From positions 2,189,001-2,253,000 of the forward strand of contig NZ_AP019749.1 in the NCBI RefSeq assembly GCF_006740045.1: 64,000 nucleotides of DNA. Reading direction: 5' to 3'. This document shows, one piece after another, positions 26,536 to 35,015 of the stretch (position 1 is its first letter; each line of letters opens with the position of its first letter). The stretch comes from Comamonas terrigena NBRC 13299 (GTDB taxonomy: Bacteria > Pseudomonadota > Gammaproteobacteria > Burkholderiales > Burkholderiaceae_C). The position numbers were made by a program, and so were the translations under genes. Below the pieces are notes generated by a model that searched no databases, was not told the DNA's origin, and saw nothing but the letters and a program-made list of their open reading frames with translations.

Positions 26536-28230
26536 ATGAATTCTGAACCTATCTGGGGCCAAAGTGCCCAGGCTTTCCAGCAGTTCTTTGGCGAGCATTG
26601 GGCCAAGACCCTGCAGTCATTCCAGCAGATCGATCCCAAGGCGCCCGGCACCGTACCGCCGGTGCAGTTCGAGCCGGGCAAGCTGCAGGCGCTGCAGCAG
26701 GAATACGTGCGGGAAGCCACGGCCTTGTGGGCTGCCGGCATGAAGGCTCCCGTGCCCAAGGACAAGCGCTTCAGCGCCGCCCCCTGGGAACACAATCCGC
26801 TGGCGGCATTCTCGGCTGCCAGCTATGCGCTCAACGCCAAGGTGCTGACCGGCATGGCCGATGCGGTGCAGGCGGACGAAAAGACCCGCCAGCGCATCCG
26901 CTTTGCCGTGGAGCAATGGGTGGCGGCCATGGCGCCCAGCAACTTTCTGGCGCTGAACCCCGATGCCCAGCAAAAAGCCATCGAAACGCGTGGAGAGAGC
27001 ATCGCCAAGGGCGTGCAGAATCTGTTGCACGACATCCAGCAGGGCCATGTGTCCATGACGGACGAAAGCGTGTTCGAGGTGGGCAAGAACGTGGCCACCA
27101 CCGAAGGCGCGGTGGTGTATGAGAACGAGTACTTTCAGCTGATCGAGTACAAGCCGCTGACGGCGAAGGTGCATGAACGGCCCTTCCTGATGGTGCCTCC
27201 CTGCATCAACAAGTACTACATCCTGGACTTGCAGCCCGACAATTCGCTGATCCGCTATGCCGTCAGCGAGGGGCACCGCACCTTCGTGGTCAGCTGGCGC
27301 AACCCCGATGCGACCATGGGCGACCGCACCTGGGACAACTACATCGAAGACGCCATCCTGCGCGCCATTGCCGTAGTGCAGGAGATTGCCGGTGCGCCCA
27401 AGATCAACGCGCTGGGTTTCTGTGTGGGAGGCACCATGCTGGCTACCGGCCTGGCGGTGCTGGCCGCGCGCGGAGAGCACCCGGTGGCCAGCGCCACCTT
27501 CCTGACCACGCTGATCGACTTCCAGGATACCGGCATCCTGGATCTGTTCATCGACGAGAACTTCGTCAAATACCGCGAGATGCAGATGGGGCAGGGCGGG
27601 CTGATGGCCGGTCAGGACCTGGCATCCACCTTCAGTTTCCTGCGCCCCAACGACCTGGTCTGGAATTACGTGGTGGGTAACTACCTGAAGGGTGAAACCC
27701 CCCCCGCGTTCGATCTGCTGTACTGGAACAGCGATTGCACCAATCTGCCGGGTCCCTGGTACGCCTGGTATCTGCGCAACTTCTATCTGGAGAACAACAT
27801 GGTGCAGCCGGGCAGGGTGACCGTGTGCGGCGAGCAGATCGATCTGCGCAAGCTCAAGCTGCCAGTGTATGTCTACGGTTCACGCGAAGACCATATCGTG
27901 CCCATCACCGCGTCCTATGCGTCCACCCAGGTCCTGCCCGGCCCCAAGCGCTTTGTGATGGGAGCCTCCGGTCACATTGCGGGGGTGATCAACCCTCCTG
28001 CCAAGAAGAAGCGCAGTCACTGGATTCGGGAGGACGGTGCACTGCCGCCCACCCATGCTCAGTGGCTGGAAGGGGCGCAAGAGCAGCCCGGCAGCTGGTG
28101 GGAAGACTGGGCCGGCTGGCTCAAAGGGCAGGCTGGCAAGCAAATTGCTGCGCCCAAGCGCTACGGTCAAGGCACCAAATACAAGGAACGCATGCCAGCA
28201 CCCGGCAGCTACGTGCTGCAAAAAGCCTGA
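26536..28230 (+). CDS. phaC: Class I poly(3-hydroxyalkanoate) synthase PhaC
   Basis: A 564-residue enzyme that polymerises (R)-3-hydroxyacyl-CoA at the granule surface. The lipase-like box is GFCVGG with the nucleophile Cys296; the other catalytic residues are Asp452 (SREDHIVP) and His480 (SGHIAGVINPP). Spacing between Asp and His (28) equals that in the Cupriavidus enzyme. The N-terminal domain (1-180) contains PLAAFSAASYALNAKVL. It is followed by phaA after 137 bp and by phaB, together forming the full acetyl-CoA to PHB route. Confidence 0.97.
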   Translation: MNSEPIWGQSAQAFQQFFGEHWAKTLQSFQQIDPKAPGTVPPVQFEPGKLQALQQEYVREATALWAAGMKAPVPKDKRFSAAPWEHNPLAAFSAASYALNAKVLTGMADAVQADEKTRQRIRFAVEQWVAAMAPSNFLALNPDAQQKAIETRGESIAKGVQNLLHDIQQGHVSMTDESVFEVGKNVATTEGAVVYENEYFQLIEYKPLTAKVHERPFLMVPPCINKYYILDLQPDNSLIRYAVSEGHRTFVVSWRNPDATMGDRTWDNYIEDAILRAIAVVQEIAGAPKINALGFCVGGTMLATGLAVLAARGEHPVASATFLTTLIDFQDTGILDLFIDENFVKYREMQMGQGGLMAGQDLASTFSFLRPNDLVWNYVVGNYLKGETPPAFDLLYWNSDCTNLPGPWYAWYLRNFYLENNMVQPGRVTVCGEQIDLRKLKLPVYVYGSREDHIVPITASYASTQVLPGPKRFVMGASGHIAGVINPPAKKKRSHWIREDGALPPTHAQWLEGAQEQPGSWWEDWAGWLKGQAGKQIAAPKRYGQGTKYKERMPAPGSYVLQKA

Positions 28231-28273
28231 GGTTTCGCTGCCGCAGCCCTGGAGGACAGGGCAAAATGCTGCG

Positions 28274-28285
28274 GTGCAATATCTG
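28274..28285. promoter_or_regulatory. TGC-rich motif in phaC-phaA spacer
   Basis: GTGCAATATC lies 85 bp upstream of phaA. A related TGC-rich palindrome with TGCAATAT occurs just upstream of phaZ (44649-44662). PhaR-type regulators bind TGC-rich sites near PHA genes in other bacteria, so this could be an operator. The match is short and the orientation differs between the two sites. Confidence 0.25.
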
Positions 28286-28367
28286 AAGCAGCCGCTGCAC
28301 GGCCCTCGGGCTGTCGTCGGCTGCGGAGCTCAACCACCCCGATACGGAAAAACACAAGAGGAAGACC

Positions 28368-29546
28368 ATGGAAGACATCGTTATCGTTTCTGCTGTCCGC
28401 ACCCCCGTTGCCAAGTTTGGTGGCGCCCTGGCCAAGGTGCCCGCCACCGAGTTGGGCGCTATCGTCATCAAGGAGGCTCTGGCCCGTGCCCAGGTGGGCG
28501 CTGACCAGGTGGGCGAAGTGATCATGGGTCAGGTGCTGACCGCAGGCGTGGGCCAGAATCCCGCTCGCCAGGCCATGATGAAGGCCGGTGTGGCGAAGGA
28601 AACCCCGGCGCTGACCATCAACGCCGTCTGTGGATCCGGTCTCAAGGCCGTGATGCTGGCCGCCCAGGCCGTAGCCACGGGTGACAGCGAGATCGTGGTG
28701 GCCGGTGGCCAGGAAAGCATGAGCCTGTCGCCCCACGTGCTCAATGGTTCGCGCGACGGCCAGCGCATGGGTGACTGGAAGATGAGCGACACCATGATCG
28801 TGGATGGCCTGTGGGATGTGTACAACCAGTACCACATGGGCATTACGGCCGAGAACGTGGCCAAGGAAAACAGCATCAGCCGCGAGCAGCAGGACGCGCT
28901 GGCGCTGGCCAGCCAGCAAAAGGCGGCCGCAGCACAGGACGCCGGCAAGTTCAAGGACGAAATCGTTCCCGTGGTGATCCCGCAGCGCAAGGGCGACCCC
29001 GTGGTGTTTGCGGCCGATGAGTACATCAACCGCAAGACCAATGCCGAAGCCCTGGGCGGCCTCAAGCCTGCTTTCGACAAGGCCGGTACGGTGACCGCGG
29101 GCAACGCCTCGGGCCTGAACGACGGCGCTGCCGCCGTGGTGGTGATGAGTGCCAGCAAGGCCAAGGCCCTGGGCCTGAAGCCACTGGCCACCATCAAATC
29201 CTACGCCACCAGCGGCCTGGATCCCGCCACCATGGGCATGGGCCCGGTGTTTGCCACCCGCAAGGCGCTGGACCGCGCCGGCTGGTCTGTGGGGGACGTG
29301 GATGTGTTCGAGCTGAACGAAGCCTTCGCAGCCCAGGCCTGTGCCGTCAACCAGGTGCTGGGCATTGATGCCGCCAAGGTCAACGTCAACGGTGGCGCCA
29401 TCGCCATCGGGCACCCCATTGGTGCGTCCGGCTGCCGCGTGCTGGTGACCTTGCTGCACGAAATGCAGCGCAGCGGCGCCAAGAAGGGCGTGGCTGCGCT
29501 GTGTATCGGCGGCGGCATGGGTGTGGCCATGGCGCTGGAGCGTTAA
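28368..29546 (+). CDS. phaA: Acetyl-CoA acetyltransferase (beta-ketothiolase) PhaA
   Basis: A 392-residue thiolase, the usual length, that condenses two acetyl-CoA to acetoacetyl-CoA. The acyl-accepting Cys88 sits in [11 protein letters not shown]; the active-site His lies in [15 protein letters not shown] and the second Cys in [15 protein letters not shown]. The N-terminus [20 protein letters not shown] is typical. The start follows AAGAGGAAGACC. It lies between phaC and phaB in the PHB operon. Confidence 0.96.
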   Translation: MEDIVIVSAVRTPVAKFGGALAKVPATELGAIVIKEALARAQVGADQVGEVIMGQVLTAGVGQNPARQAMMKAGVAKETPALTINAVCGSGLKAVMLAAQAVATGDSEIVVAGGQESMSLSPHVLNGSRDGQRMGDWKMSDTMIVDGLWDVYNQYHMGITAENVAKENSISREQQDALALASQQKAAAAQDAGKFKDEIVPVVIPQRKGDPVVFAADEYINRKTNAEALGGLKPAFDKAGTVTAGNASGLNDGAAAVVVMSASKAKALGLKPLATIKSYATSGLDPATMGMGPVFATRKALDRAGWSVGDVDVFELNEAFAAQACAVNQVLGIDAAKVNVNGGAIAIGHPIGASGCRVLVTLLHEMQRSGAKKGVAALCIGGGMGVAMALER

Positions 29547-29786
29547 AAGCCCGGCGGCACACGCGGCGATGCGCTGTCGCTGCGGCCTGGCAGCAGCCAG
29601 GCCGTGGTCCCGTACCACAGGGTATGCCCCGGTGGGCAAACGGGTGGGCTTCGGCTTGCCGTTTGCTCCGGTGTTGATAGCGCGAAATCCAATCTAATTG
29701 CCGCGATTGGTACTTACCTCAGGGTTTCCCTGCGCCAAAGCAGGTAGAGTGTTAGTGGAAAACTATCGATTAACAGGAGAATATGT

Positions 29787-30524
29787 ATGAGCCAGAAAGT
29801 AGCGTATGTGACCGGGGGGATGGGTGGCATTGGTACGGCCATCTGCCAGCGCCTGCATCGTGAAGGTTTCAAGGTCATTGCCGGCTGCGGCCCGACACGC
29901 GACTTTCAAAAGTGGTTGGATGAGCAAAAGGCACTGGGCTACAACTTCCACGCGTCGGTTGGCAATGTGGGCAACTGGGAGTCGACGGTCGAGGCCTTTG
30001 GCAACGCCAAGGCCGAGCACGGCAGCATCGATGTTCTGGTGAACAACGCCGGTATCACCCGCGACCGCATGTTCCTGAAGATGACACCCGATGACTGGCA
30101 GGCGGTGATCGAAACCAATCTGAACTCCATGTTCAACGTGACCAAGCAGGTCGTGGGTGACATGGTGGAAAAGGGCTGGGGTCGCATCATCAACATCAGC
30201 TCGGTCAACGGTGCGAAGGGCCAGGCCGGCCAGACCAATTATTCGGCCGCCAAGGCCGGCATGCATGGTTTCACCATGGCCCTGGCGCAAGAGCTGGCCA
30301 ACAAAGGCGTGACGGTGAATACCGTGAGCCCGGGTTACATCGGCACCGACATGGTCAAGGCCATCCGCCCTGACGTGCTGGAGAAGATCGTGGGCACCAT
30401 CCCCGTGAAGCGCCTGGGTGAACCCGGCGAAATTGCCTCCATCATCGCCTGGCTGGCATCGGACGAGGGCGGTTATTCCACCGGTGCCGACTTCTCGGTC
30501 AACGGCGGTCTGCACATGCACTGA
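29787..30524 (+). CDS. phaB: Acetoacetyl-CoA reductase PhaB
   Basis: A 245-residue short-chain dehydrogenase that reduces acetoacetyl-CoA to (R)-3-hydroxybutyryl-CoA with NADPH. Seen are the nucleotide-binding VTGGMGGIGTAIC, NNAG (in VLVNNAGITRDRMFLKM), the catalytic Ser-Tyr-Lys (ISSVNG ... TNYSAAKAG) and the PhaB-typical end YSTGADFSVNGGLHMH. AACAGGAG precedes the start. The 240-bp spacer from phaA leaves room for a separate promoter, and two terminators follow. Confidence 0.96.
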   Translation: MSQKVAYVTGGMGGIGTAICQRLHREGFKVIAGCGPTRDFQKWLDEQKALGYNFHASVGNVGNWESTVEAFGNAKAEHGSIDVLVNNAGITRDRMFLKMTPDDWQAVIETNLNSMFNVTKQVVGDMVEKGWGRIINISSVNGAKGQAGQTNYSAAKAGMHGFTMALAQELANKGVTVNTVSPGYIGTDMVKAIRPDVLEKIVGTIPVKRLGEPGEIASIIAWLASDEGGYSTGADFSVNGGLHMH

Positions 30525-30561
30525 GCAACTGGCGGTCTTTCCGGGCCGCTTGTATGCGTGG

Positions 30562-30592
30562 GGGAGTTGGACATGTCCAGCTCCTTTTTTTA
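30562..30592 (+). terminator. Rho-independent terminator after phaB
   Basis: GGAGTTGGAC pairs with GTCCAGCTCC across a short AT loop and is followed by T7 on the plus strand, 38 bp past the phaB stop. One G-U pair interrupts the stem. Confidence 0.8.
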
Positions 30593-30673
30593 TTTCTGTG
30601 TGGATGGTCCTGGCTTGCAACATGACATCCTGCGCGGTGTGCAGCAGATGACCTGGCCAGCAGGACACACATG

Positions 30674-30701
30674 AAAAAAGCCCACGCAAGTGGGCTTTTT
30701 T
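30674..30701. terminator. Bidirectional terminator
   Basis: AAAAAA-GCCCAC-gcaa-GTGGGC-TTTTTT is symmetric, so it can stop transcription from both sides. On the minus strand it is the first terminator after the 24-codon gene at 30894-30820, and on the plus strand it backs up the phaB terminator. Confidence 0.85.
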
Positions 30702-30819
30702 ACAGGTGGAACAACGTTGAAGACGGCGCAACACTCAAAGAACAGATCCAGGGCATCCGATGGGCGAATTGGGCTCCCAAGATCGGGCCAGCGTCATGGC
30801 CGCTCAGCCTGCAATCGGA

Positions 30820-30894
30820 TTACAGGCGTGCGGGTGCGCGCTTGCGGTCACGTTCGTCTTCAGGCCATGCGGACAGGATGTCGGTCAGGTTCAT
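30820..30894 (-). CDS. 24-aa mini-protein, copy 1 of 3
   Basis: A 24-codon frame on the minus strand starting at the ATG at 30894 with AAGGAG 9 nt upstream. It reads MNLTD then ILSAWPEDERDRKRAPAR and ends in Leu. The same core recurs in two more frames at 31313 and 31727. Synonymous codon differences between the copies, an identical leader segment GCACAAGGAGT and in-frame stops at the same place argue that the peptide itself is selected. The protein is hydrophilic with a hydrophobic N-terminal third and an Arg/Lys-rich end. No function known to me. A bidirectional terminator lies about 120 nt downstream. Confidence 0.75.
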   Translation of the reverse strand: MNLTDILSAWPEDERDRKRAPARL

Positions 30895-31032
30895 ACGGTT
30901 TTCACTCCTTGTGCATCTTCAACGCGTGGCCCGCAGCACGGGTTGACGGTCAGGATGCAAGCAGGTGCATGCAAAAGTGAACGAGTGTGTAAACGCCCCA
31001 GGTTGGAGGATGCCGTGCACCACGATGGTGCC

Positions 31033-31068
31033 ATTGGCATTGGCATCGGCATCGGCATCGGCATTGCC
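31033..31068. repeat. Hexanucleotide tandem repeat
   Basis: Six consecutive hexamers: ATTGGC twice, ATCGGC three times, then ATTGCC. They lie in the upstream region of mini-gene copy 1, about 140 bp before its start. Such tracts can change length by slippage. Confidence 0.75.
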
Positions 31069-31132
31069 GCGCGACGGTGATGACGTTGAAGTTTTGTGGT
31101 CAGCGGTGTGTACTACGCTTGGTAGCGACAAC

Positions 31133-31156
31133 AAAAAACCCGCCAGAGGCGGGTTT
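31133..31156 (-). terminator. Terminator of mini-gene copy 2
   Basis: AACCCGCC-aga-GGCGGGTT with an A6 run on the plus strand, hence T6 after the stem on the minus strand, about 85 nt beyond the stop of copy 2. Confidence 0.85.
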
Positions 31157-31238
31157 CAGAGTGGGTAATGTCGTATCTCAGCGCACAAACTGTGCAGCGG
31201 CAGCGGCAGCGGTCGGCAAGTGCCGGCACGGCATTTGC

Positions 31239-31313
31239 TTACAGACGTGCAGGTGCGCGCTTGCGATCACGTTCGTCGTCAGGCCAGGCAGACAGAATGG
31301 CGGGGGTTTGCAT
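31239..31313 (-). CDS. 24-aa mini-protein, copy 2 of 3
   Basis: A 24-codon frame from the ATG at 31313: MQTPA followed by ILSAWPDDERDRKRAPAR and a final Leu. The ribosome binding site AAGGAG is within a leader (GCACAAGGAGTGA) matching copy 1. A GTCAACCCGG element sits about 55 nt upstream of the start, as in the other copies. Its own intrinsic terminator follows, so it is a separate short transcript rather than part of an operon. Confidence 0.8.
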   Translation of the reverse strand: MQTPAILSAWPDDERDRKRAPARL

Positions 31314-31652
31314 ACGAATTCACTCCTTGTGCTGCTTTAACGTCCGTTATGCAGGCCGGGTTGACACACTGCGCGCAAAAGAGCGTCGAAAATGACAGGG
31401 GAAAGGTGAGTAGATCTGGCTTTCAGGGCCGGCATCGCCCGCATCTTGCTCTGGCGCCGGTGGATGGCGTTGTGTGTTGCACCAGCTCGGCACACTGGCA
31501 GGCTCCATGAAGCACAAAGCCCGCCGAAAGCAGGTTCAGGCGGGCTGGGTTGTGTAGCAAGGTGCGCGTAGAAAGTGGTGTGCCGGGCAGGGAACGCGCT
31601 CCCTGGTAAGCAGCCAGCATGCACGTGCTGGCGCGGTGCCTGTGGCAGGCTG
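31314..31652. other. Spacer between mini-gene copies 2 and 3
   Basis: It contains the leader of copy 2 and the hairpin that ends copy 3 (31514-31545). I see no other supported gene in these 339 bp. Confidence 0.5.
31514..31545 (-). terminator. Hairpin after mini-gene copy 3
   Basis: AGCCCGCC-N13-GGCGGGCT followed on the minus strand by TTTGTG. The 8-bp stem is close in sequence to the copy 2 terminator. The U-tract is weak. Confidence 0.6.
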
Positions 31653-31727
31653 TCAGAAGCGGGCTGGTGCGCGCTTGCGATCGCGTTCGTCGTCAGGCCA
31701 GGCGGACAGGATGGCGGTGGTATGCAT
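31653..31727 (-). CDS. 24-aa mini-protein, copy 3 of 3
   Basis: A 24-codon frame from the ATG at 31727: MHTTA, then ILSAWPDDERDRKRAPAR and a final Phe, stop TGA. AAGGAG with a GCACAAGGAGTAA leader precedes it. A longer in-frame start at 31907 exists, but the conserved ribosome binding site in all three copies places the real start here. Upstream, on the coding strand, lie GTGTCAACC and then the LexA-type palindrome at 31824-31839, which might control this copy. Confidence 0.78.
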   Translation of the reverse strand: MHTTAILSAWPDDERDRKRAPARF

Positions 31728-31823
31728 CTGGGTATTACTCCTTGTGCACCTCACAACGCGGCCCCGATCACCCCGGTTGACACATTTTGGAAATATTTCG
31801 TTGCCGATATAAAAATTTTTAAA

Positions 31824-31839
31824 CTGTATACAAATACAG
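31824..31839. promoter_or_regulatory. LexA-type SOS box candidate
   Basis: CTGTATACAAATACAG fits CTGT-N8-ACAG, the LexA operator used in beta- and gamma-proteobacteria. It lies in an A+T-rich promoter region between mini-gene copy 3 (minus strand, 97 bp to its start) and the LysE exporter (plus strand, 172 bp to its start). Either could be SOS-controlled. On the plus strand TTGCCG at 31801 stands 17 bp from CTGTAT, a promoter-like spacing. Confidence 0.5.
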
Positions 31840-32010
31840 TTCGCTGCAAAGCATTGGAACAGGCCGCCGCCTACAATCCACGGCTGTAGCTGGATAGGCA
31901 TTTCCATGCGCTGCTGTCAGCGTGTTGCTTGATGCGCCTATCCGTCCCCTGTGTTCTGCCAGGCGGGTGCCGCCTTGCATGGCGCGCTGCGCTGGCGGTT
32001 GGAAGTTTCC

Positions 32011-32688
32011 ATGTCTTTGCATACCTGGTTGTTGTTTGTTTCTCTGGCAGGCGCCGTGATTGCGGCGCCCGGCCCGTCGGCGTTGCTGTGCGTGACGCAT
32101 GCGGCACGCCATGGGGTGCGTCCGGCACTGGCCACCATCGTGGGCGGGATGACGGCGTCGATGACGCTGATGGGCCTGTCCGCGCTGGGTCTGGGGGCGG
32201 TGATTGCCGCATCGGACACGCTGTTTCACATCATCAAATGGGCAGGGGCCGCCTATCTGCTGTATCTGGGAATTGCCACTTGGCGCAGCCATGGTAGCGG
32301 CGCAGCGGATGATGCCGCTGTGCAGACGGCCGCCAACGCCAGTCCTGGCGCTCAAGATCACCAGCAGGCCGACCGGTCCATGTGGCGCACCTGGCGACCC
32401 CTGTACCGCAAAGGCCTGATCGTGGGCATTGGCAATCCGAAGGACCTGCTGTTCTTCAGTGCGCTGTTTCCGCAGTTCATGGACGCCAGTCTTCCCATTG
32501 CAGGGCAATTGGGCGTGCTGGCGTTGACCTGGCTGGTGCTGGACGGCGCCATCATGCTGGGCTATGTGCTGTGTGGTGCCACGTTGCTGGCGCGCCTGCA
32601 GCAGGGCAGCGCGGGCCGCTGGTTCCAGCGTGTGACCGGCGGCGCTTTCATTGCAGCCGGTGGGGTGCTGGCTGCGTCCCACCGCTGA
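32011..32688 (+). CDS. LysE/RhtB-family amino-acid exporter
   Basis: A 225-residue inner-membrane protein. It opens MSLHTWLLFVSLAGAVIAAP with the family hallmark APGPSALLCVTHAARHGVRPAL, has about six hydrophobic helices, and contains KWAGAAYLLYLGIATWRS and GLIVGIGNPKDLLFFSALFPQF, both LysE-typical. Substrates of the family are amino acids or homoserine lactones; the actual one is unknown. I chose the ATG at 32011 because the upstream extension lacks similarity. Confidence 0.88.
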   Translation: MSLHTWLLFVSLAGAVIAAPGPSALLCVTHAARHGVRPALATIVGGMTASMTLMGLSALGLGAVIAASDTLFHIIKWAGAAYLLYLGIATWRSHGSGAADDAAVQTAANASPGAQDHQQADRSMWRTWRPLYRKGLIVGIGNPKDLLFFSALFPQFMDASLPIAGQLGVLALTWLVLDGAIMLGYVLCGATLLARLQQGSAGRWFQRVTGGAFIAAGGVLAASHR

Positions 32689-32813
32689 AGGCGTTGGAGA
32701 GGTGGCGCTGAGCGAACTGGCAGCGCCTGTCAGGGGATTGCCACCGGGCGATGGCAACAGGCCAGCAGCCCGGAACTGGACATCTAACCAGTCCCGGCTG
32801 CAGGCCTCGTGCC

Positions 32814-34859
32814 TCAGGCCAGACCCGCGGCCTGGGTCAGCCCTTCGATTTCTTCGGTCAACTCCAGCCAGCGCTCTTCCAGCGCGTCCAGCTCGCTGTT
32901 GATGCTGCTGAGCTGCTTGCCTGCTTCCACAATGTCGGCACCGGACCGCCCGGGCATGGCCAACTCGGCTTCCAGCGCGTCGCGCTGGGCCGTCAGCTGG
33001 GGCATTTTCTTATCGATCTGCTCCAGCTCTTTCTTGAAAGGCTTGGTCTTTTCCGACAGCTGCTGGCGTGCGGCGGCAGCCAGCTTGCGCTGCTCCCGCT
33101 GGTCGCCTTGCGGGGCAGGCGCCGCAGATGGTGCCGCGGCGATTTCCACAGGTGCTGCCACCGGAGCCACCACGGCAGCGGCTGGAGCCGGTGCCGCAGC
33201 TGCCTGCTGCGCCTGGGCTTCTGCATGCTTGGCTTCTTCGCGCAGGCGCTTGGATTCTTCCAGCAGGTAGCGCTGGTAATCGTCCAGATCGCCGTCGAAG
33301 GGGCCGACCACGCCGCGGCCCACCATCCAGAAGTCTTCGCAGACGGCACGCAGCAGGTGACGGTCGTGGGACACCAGCATCACCGTGCCGTCGAAGTCGT
33401 TCAACGCCATGGCTAGGGCTTCGCGGGTTGCCAGATCCAGGTGGTTGGTAGGTTCGTCCAGCAGCAGCAGGTTGGGGCGCTGCCAGACGATCATGGCCAG
33501 CACCAGGCGGGCTTTTTCACCGCCGCTCATGGTCCCCACGGTCTGCTTGACCATGTCGCCGCTGAAGTTGAATGTGCCCAGGAAGTTGCGCAGATCCTGC
33601 TCGCGGCTGGGTTGCTTGGCATCCGGACCCAGATCGCGTGCCAGGCGGATCATGTGCTCCAGCGGGTTATCGCTGGGGCGCAGCACGTCCAGCTCCTGCT
33701 GGGCAAAGTAACCGATGTTCAGGCCCTTGCCTTCCGTCACTGAGCCGGCCAGCGGCTTCATGGTGCGGGCAATGGTCTTGACCAGGGTGGATTTACCCTG
33801 ACCATTGGCCCCCAGAATACCGATGCGCTGACCTGCCAGCACCGAGCGGTTCACGCCGGTCAGGATGGTGGTGGTCTGGCCCTCGTCGTCGGTATAGCCA
33901 AAGGCCGCATCGCTGATGGCCAGCATGGGGTTGGGCAGGTTGGCGGGCTCCTTGAATTCGAAGGTGAATTCGGCCTCGGCCAGCACCGGGGCAATCTTTT
34001 CCATGCGTTCGAGCTGCTTGACCCTGCTTTGTGCCTGCTTGGCCTTGCTGGCCTTGGCCTTGAAGCGGTCGATGAAATGCTGCAGGTGGGCCATCTTTTC
34101 CTGCTGCTTGGCAAAGCTGGCAGCCTGCAGTTCCAGCTGCTGCGCGCGCAGTTCTTCGAACTTGCTGTAGTTGCCGCCGTAGCGCGTGAGCTGGCCCTGC
34201 TGGATCTGCAGCGTGACGTTGGTGATCGCGTCCAGGAACTCGCGGTCGTGGCTGATCACGATCATGGTGCCCGGGTAGCGCTTGAGCCAGGCTTCCAGCC
34301 AGACCAGGGCGTCCAGGTCCAAGTGGTTGGTGGGTTCGTCCAGCAGCAGCAGATCCGACGGGCACATCAGGGCGCGCGCCAGCTGCAGGCGCATGCGCCA
34401 GCCGCCGGAAAAGCTGTCCACAGGCTGGTCCAGCTCGCTGGTCCTGAAGCCCAGACCCAGGATCAAGGCCTGGGCCCGTGCCTCCGCGTCGTGGGCGCCG
34501 GCATCATGCAGGTCGGAATAGGCCTGGGCAATGGCCATGCCGTCGTCGCTGGCCTCGGCTTCTGCCAGCTGGCGCTGCACTTCGGTCAGGCGGGTGTCGC
34601 CCTCCAGCACAAAGGCGGTGGCGCTCTGGTCGGTTTCTGGCATGTGCTGGGCGACTTCGGCCATGCGCCAGCTCGACGGAATGTGGAAGTCACCGCTGTC
34701 CTCGTGCAGCTTGCCGCTGAGCAGCGCAAACAGGGACGATTTGCCGGCCCCATTGCGGCCAACCAGACCCACGCTTTCGCCGGGGTTGATGGTGGCCGAG
34801 ATGTTGTCCAGCACCACTTTGGTGCCGCGGCGCAGGGTGACGTTGCGAAGGGTAATCAT
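32814..34859 (-). CDS. ABC-F family ATPase (YheS/Uup-like)
   Basis: A 681-residue soluble protein with two ABC ATPase domains. Walker A motifs are GRNGAGKSS (residues 34-42) and GANGQGKST (near 350); signatures are SGGWRMRLQLARAL and SGGEKARLVLA; both Walker B regions read LLLLDEPTNHLDL. The inter-domain linker (about 235-300) is rich in Lys and Gln helices. A C-terminal Ala/Pro linker and coiled coil (about 560-681) follow. ABC-F proteins act on the ribosome rather than in membranes. It is the last gene of the minus-strand run starting with dapC. Confidence 0.92.
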   Translation of the reverse strand: MITLRNVTLRRGTKVVLDNISATINPGESVGLVGRNGAGKSSLFALLSGKLHEDSGDFHIPSSWRMAEVAQHMPETDQSATAFVLEGDTRLTEVQRQLAEAEASDDGMAIAQAYSDLHDAGAHDAEARAQALILGLGFRTSELDQPVDSFSGGWRMRLQLARALMCPSDLLLLDEPTNHLDLDALVWLEAWLKRYPGTMIVISHDREFLDAITNVTLQIQQGQLTRYGGNYSKFEELRAQQLELQAASFAKQQEKMAHLQHFIDRFKAKASKAKQAQSRVKQLERMEKIAPVLAEAEFTFEFKEPANLPNPMLAISDAAFGYTDDEGQTTTILTGVNRSVLAGQRIGILGANGQGKSTLVKTIARTMKPLAGSVTEGKGLNIGYFAQQELDVLRPSDNPLEHMIRLARDLGPDAKQPSREQDLRNFLGTFNFSGDMVKQTVGTMSGGEKARLVLAMIVWQRPNLLLLDEPTNHLDLATREALAMALNDFDGTVMLVSHDRHLLRAVCEDFWMVGRGVVGPFDGDLDDYQRYLLEESKRLREEAKHAEAQAQQAAAAPAPAAAVVAPVAAPVEIAAAPSAAPAPQGDQREQRKLAAAARQQLSEKTKPFKKELEQIDKKMPQLTAQRDALEAELAMPGRSGADIVEAGKQLSSINSELDALEERWLELTEEIEGLTQAAGLA

Positions 34860-35015
34860 CAGCGAGTACGAAAAAACGCACCCGCCGGCGAGCTGTGCTC
34901 ACGGCGGGTGGAGGGGTTGTGCGATGGGGCGCAGGCCTGGCAGTGGCTGCGCCGGGCTTTCCGGCAGGCCAGCCGATCGGGGATCCAGCGGGGCTGCGCG
35001 GTAGAGCGATAGCCT

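Larger units (their letters stand above)
30895..31238. other. Spacer between mini-gene copies 1 and 2
   Basis: It holds the leader of copy 1 (conserved GTCAACCCG about 50 nt before the ATG on the minus strand), a six-unit hexanucleotide repeat (31033-31068), the terminator of copy 2 (31133-31156) and a CAGCGG triple repeat at 31195-31212. No other gene is supported. Confidence 0.5.

Noticed and set aside
30525..31760. CRISPR-like array from the three similar blocks at 30.8, 31.2 and 31.7 kb
   Set aside because: Blocks are about 420 bp apart, diverged, and encode a conserved peptide with ribosome binding sites; there are no short regular repeats and no cas genes.
31653..31907. 84-codon version of mini-gene copy 3
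   Set aside because: The extra 60 residues run through the LexA-like palindrome and the promoter region and are not paralleled in the other two copies, whose ribosome binding sites define a 24-codon frame.
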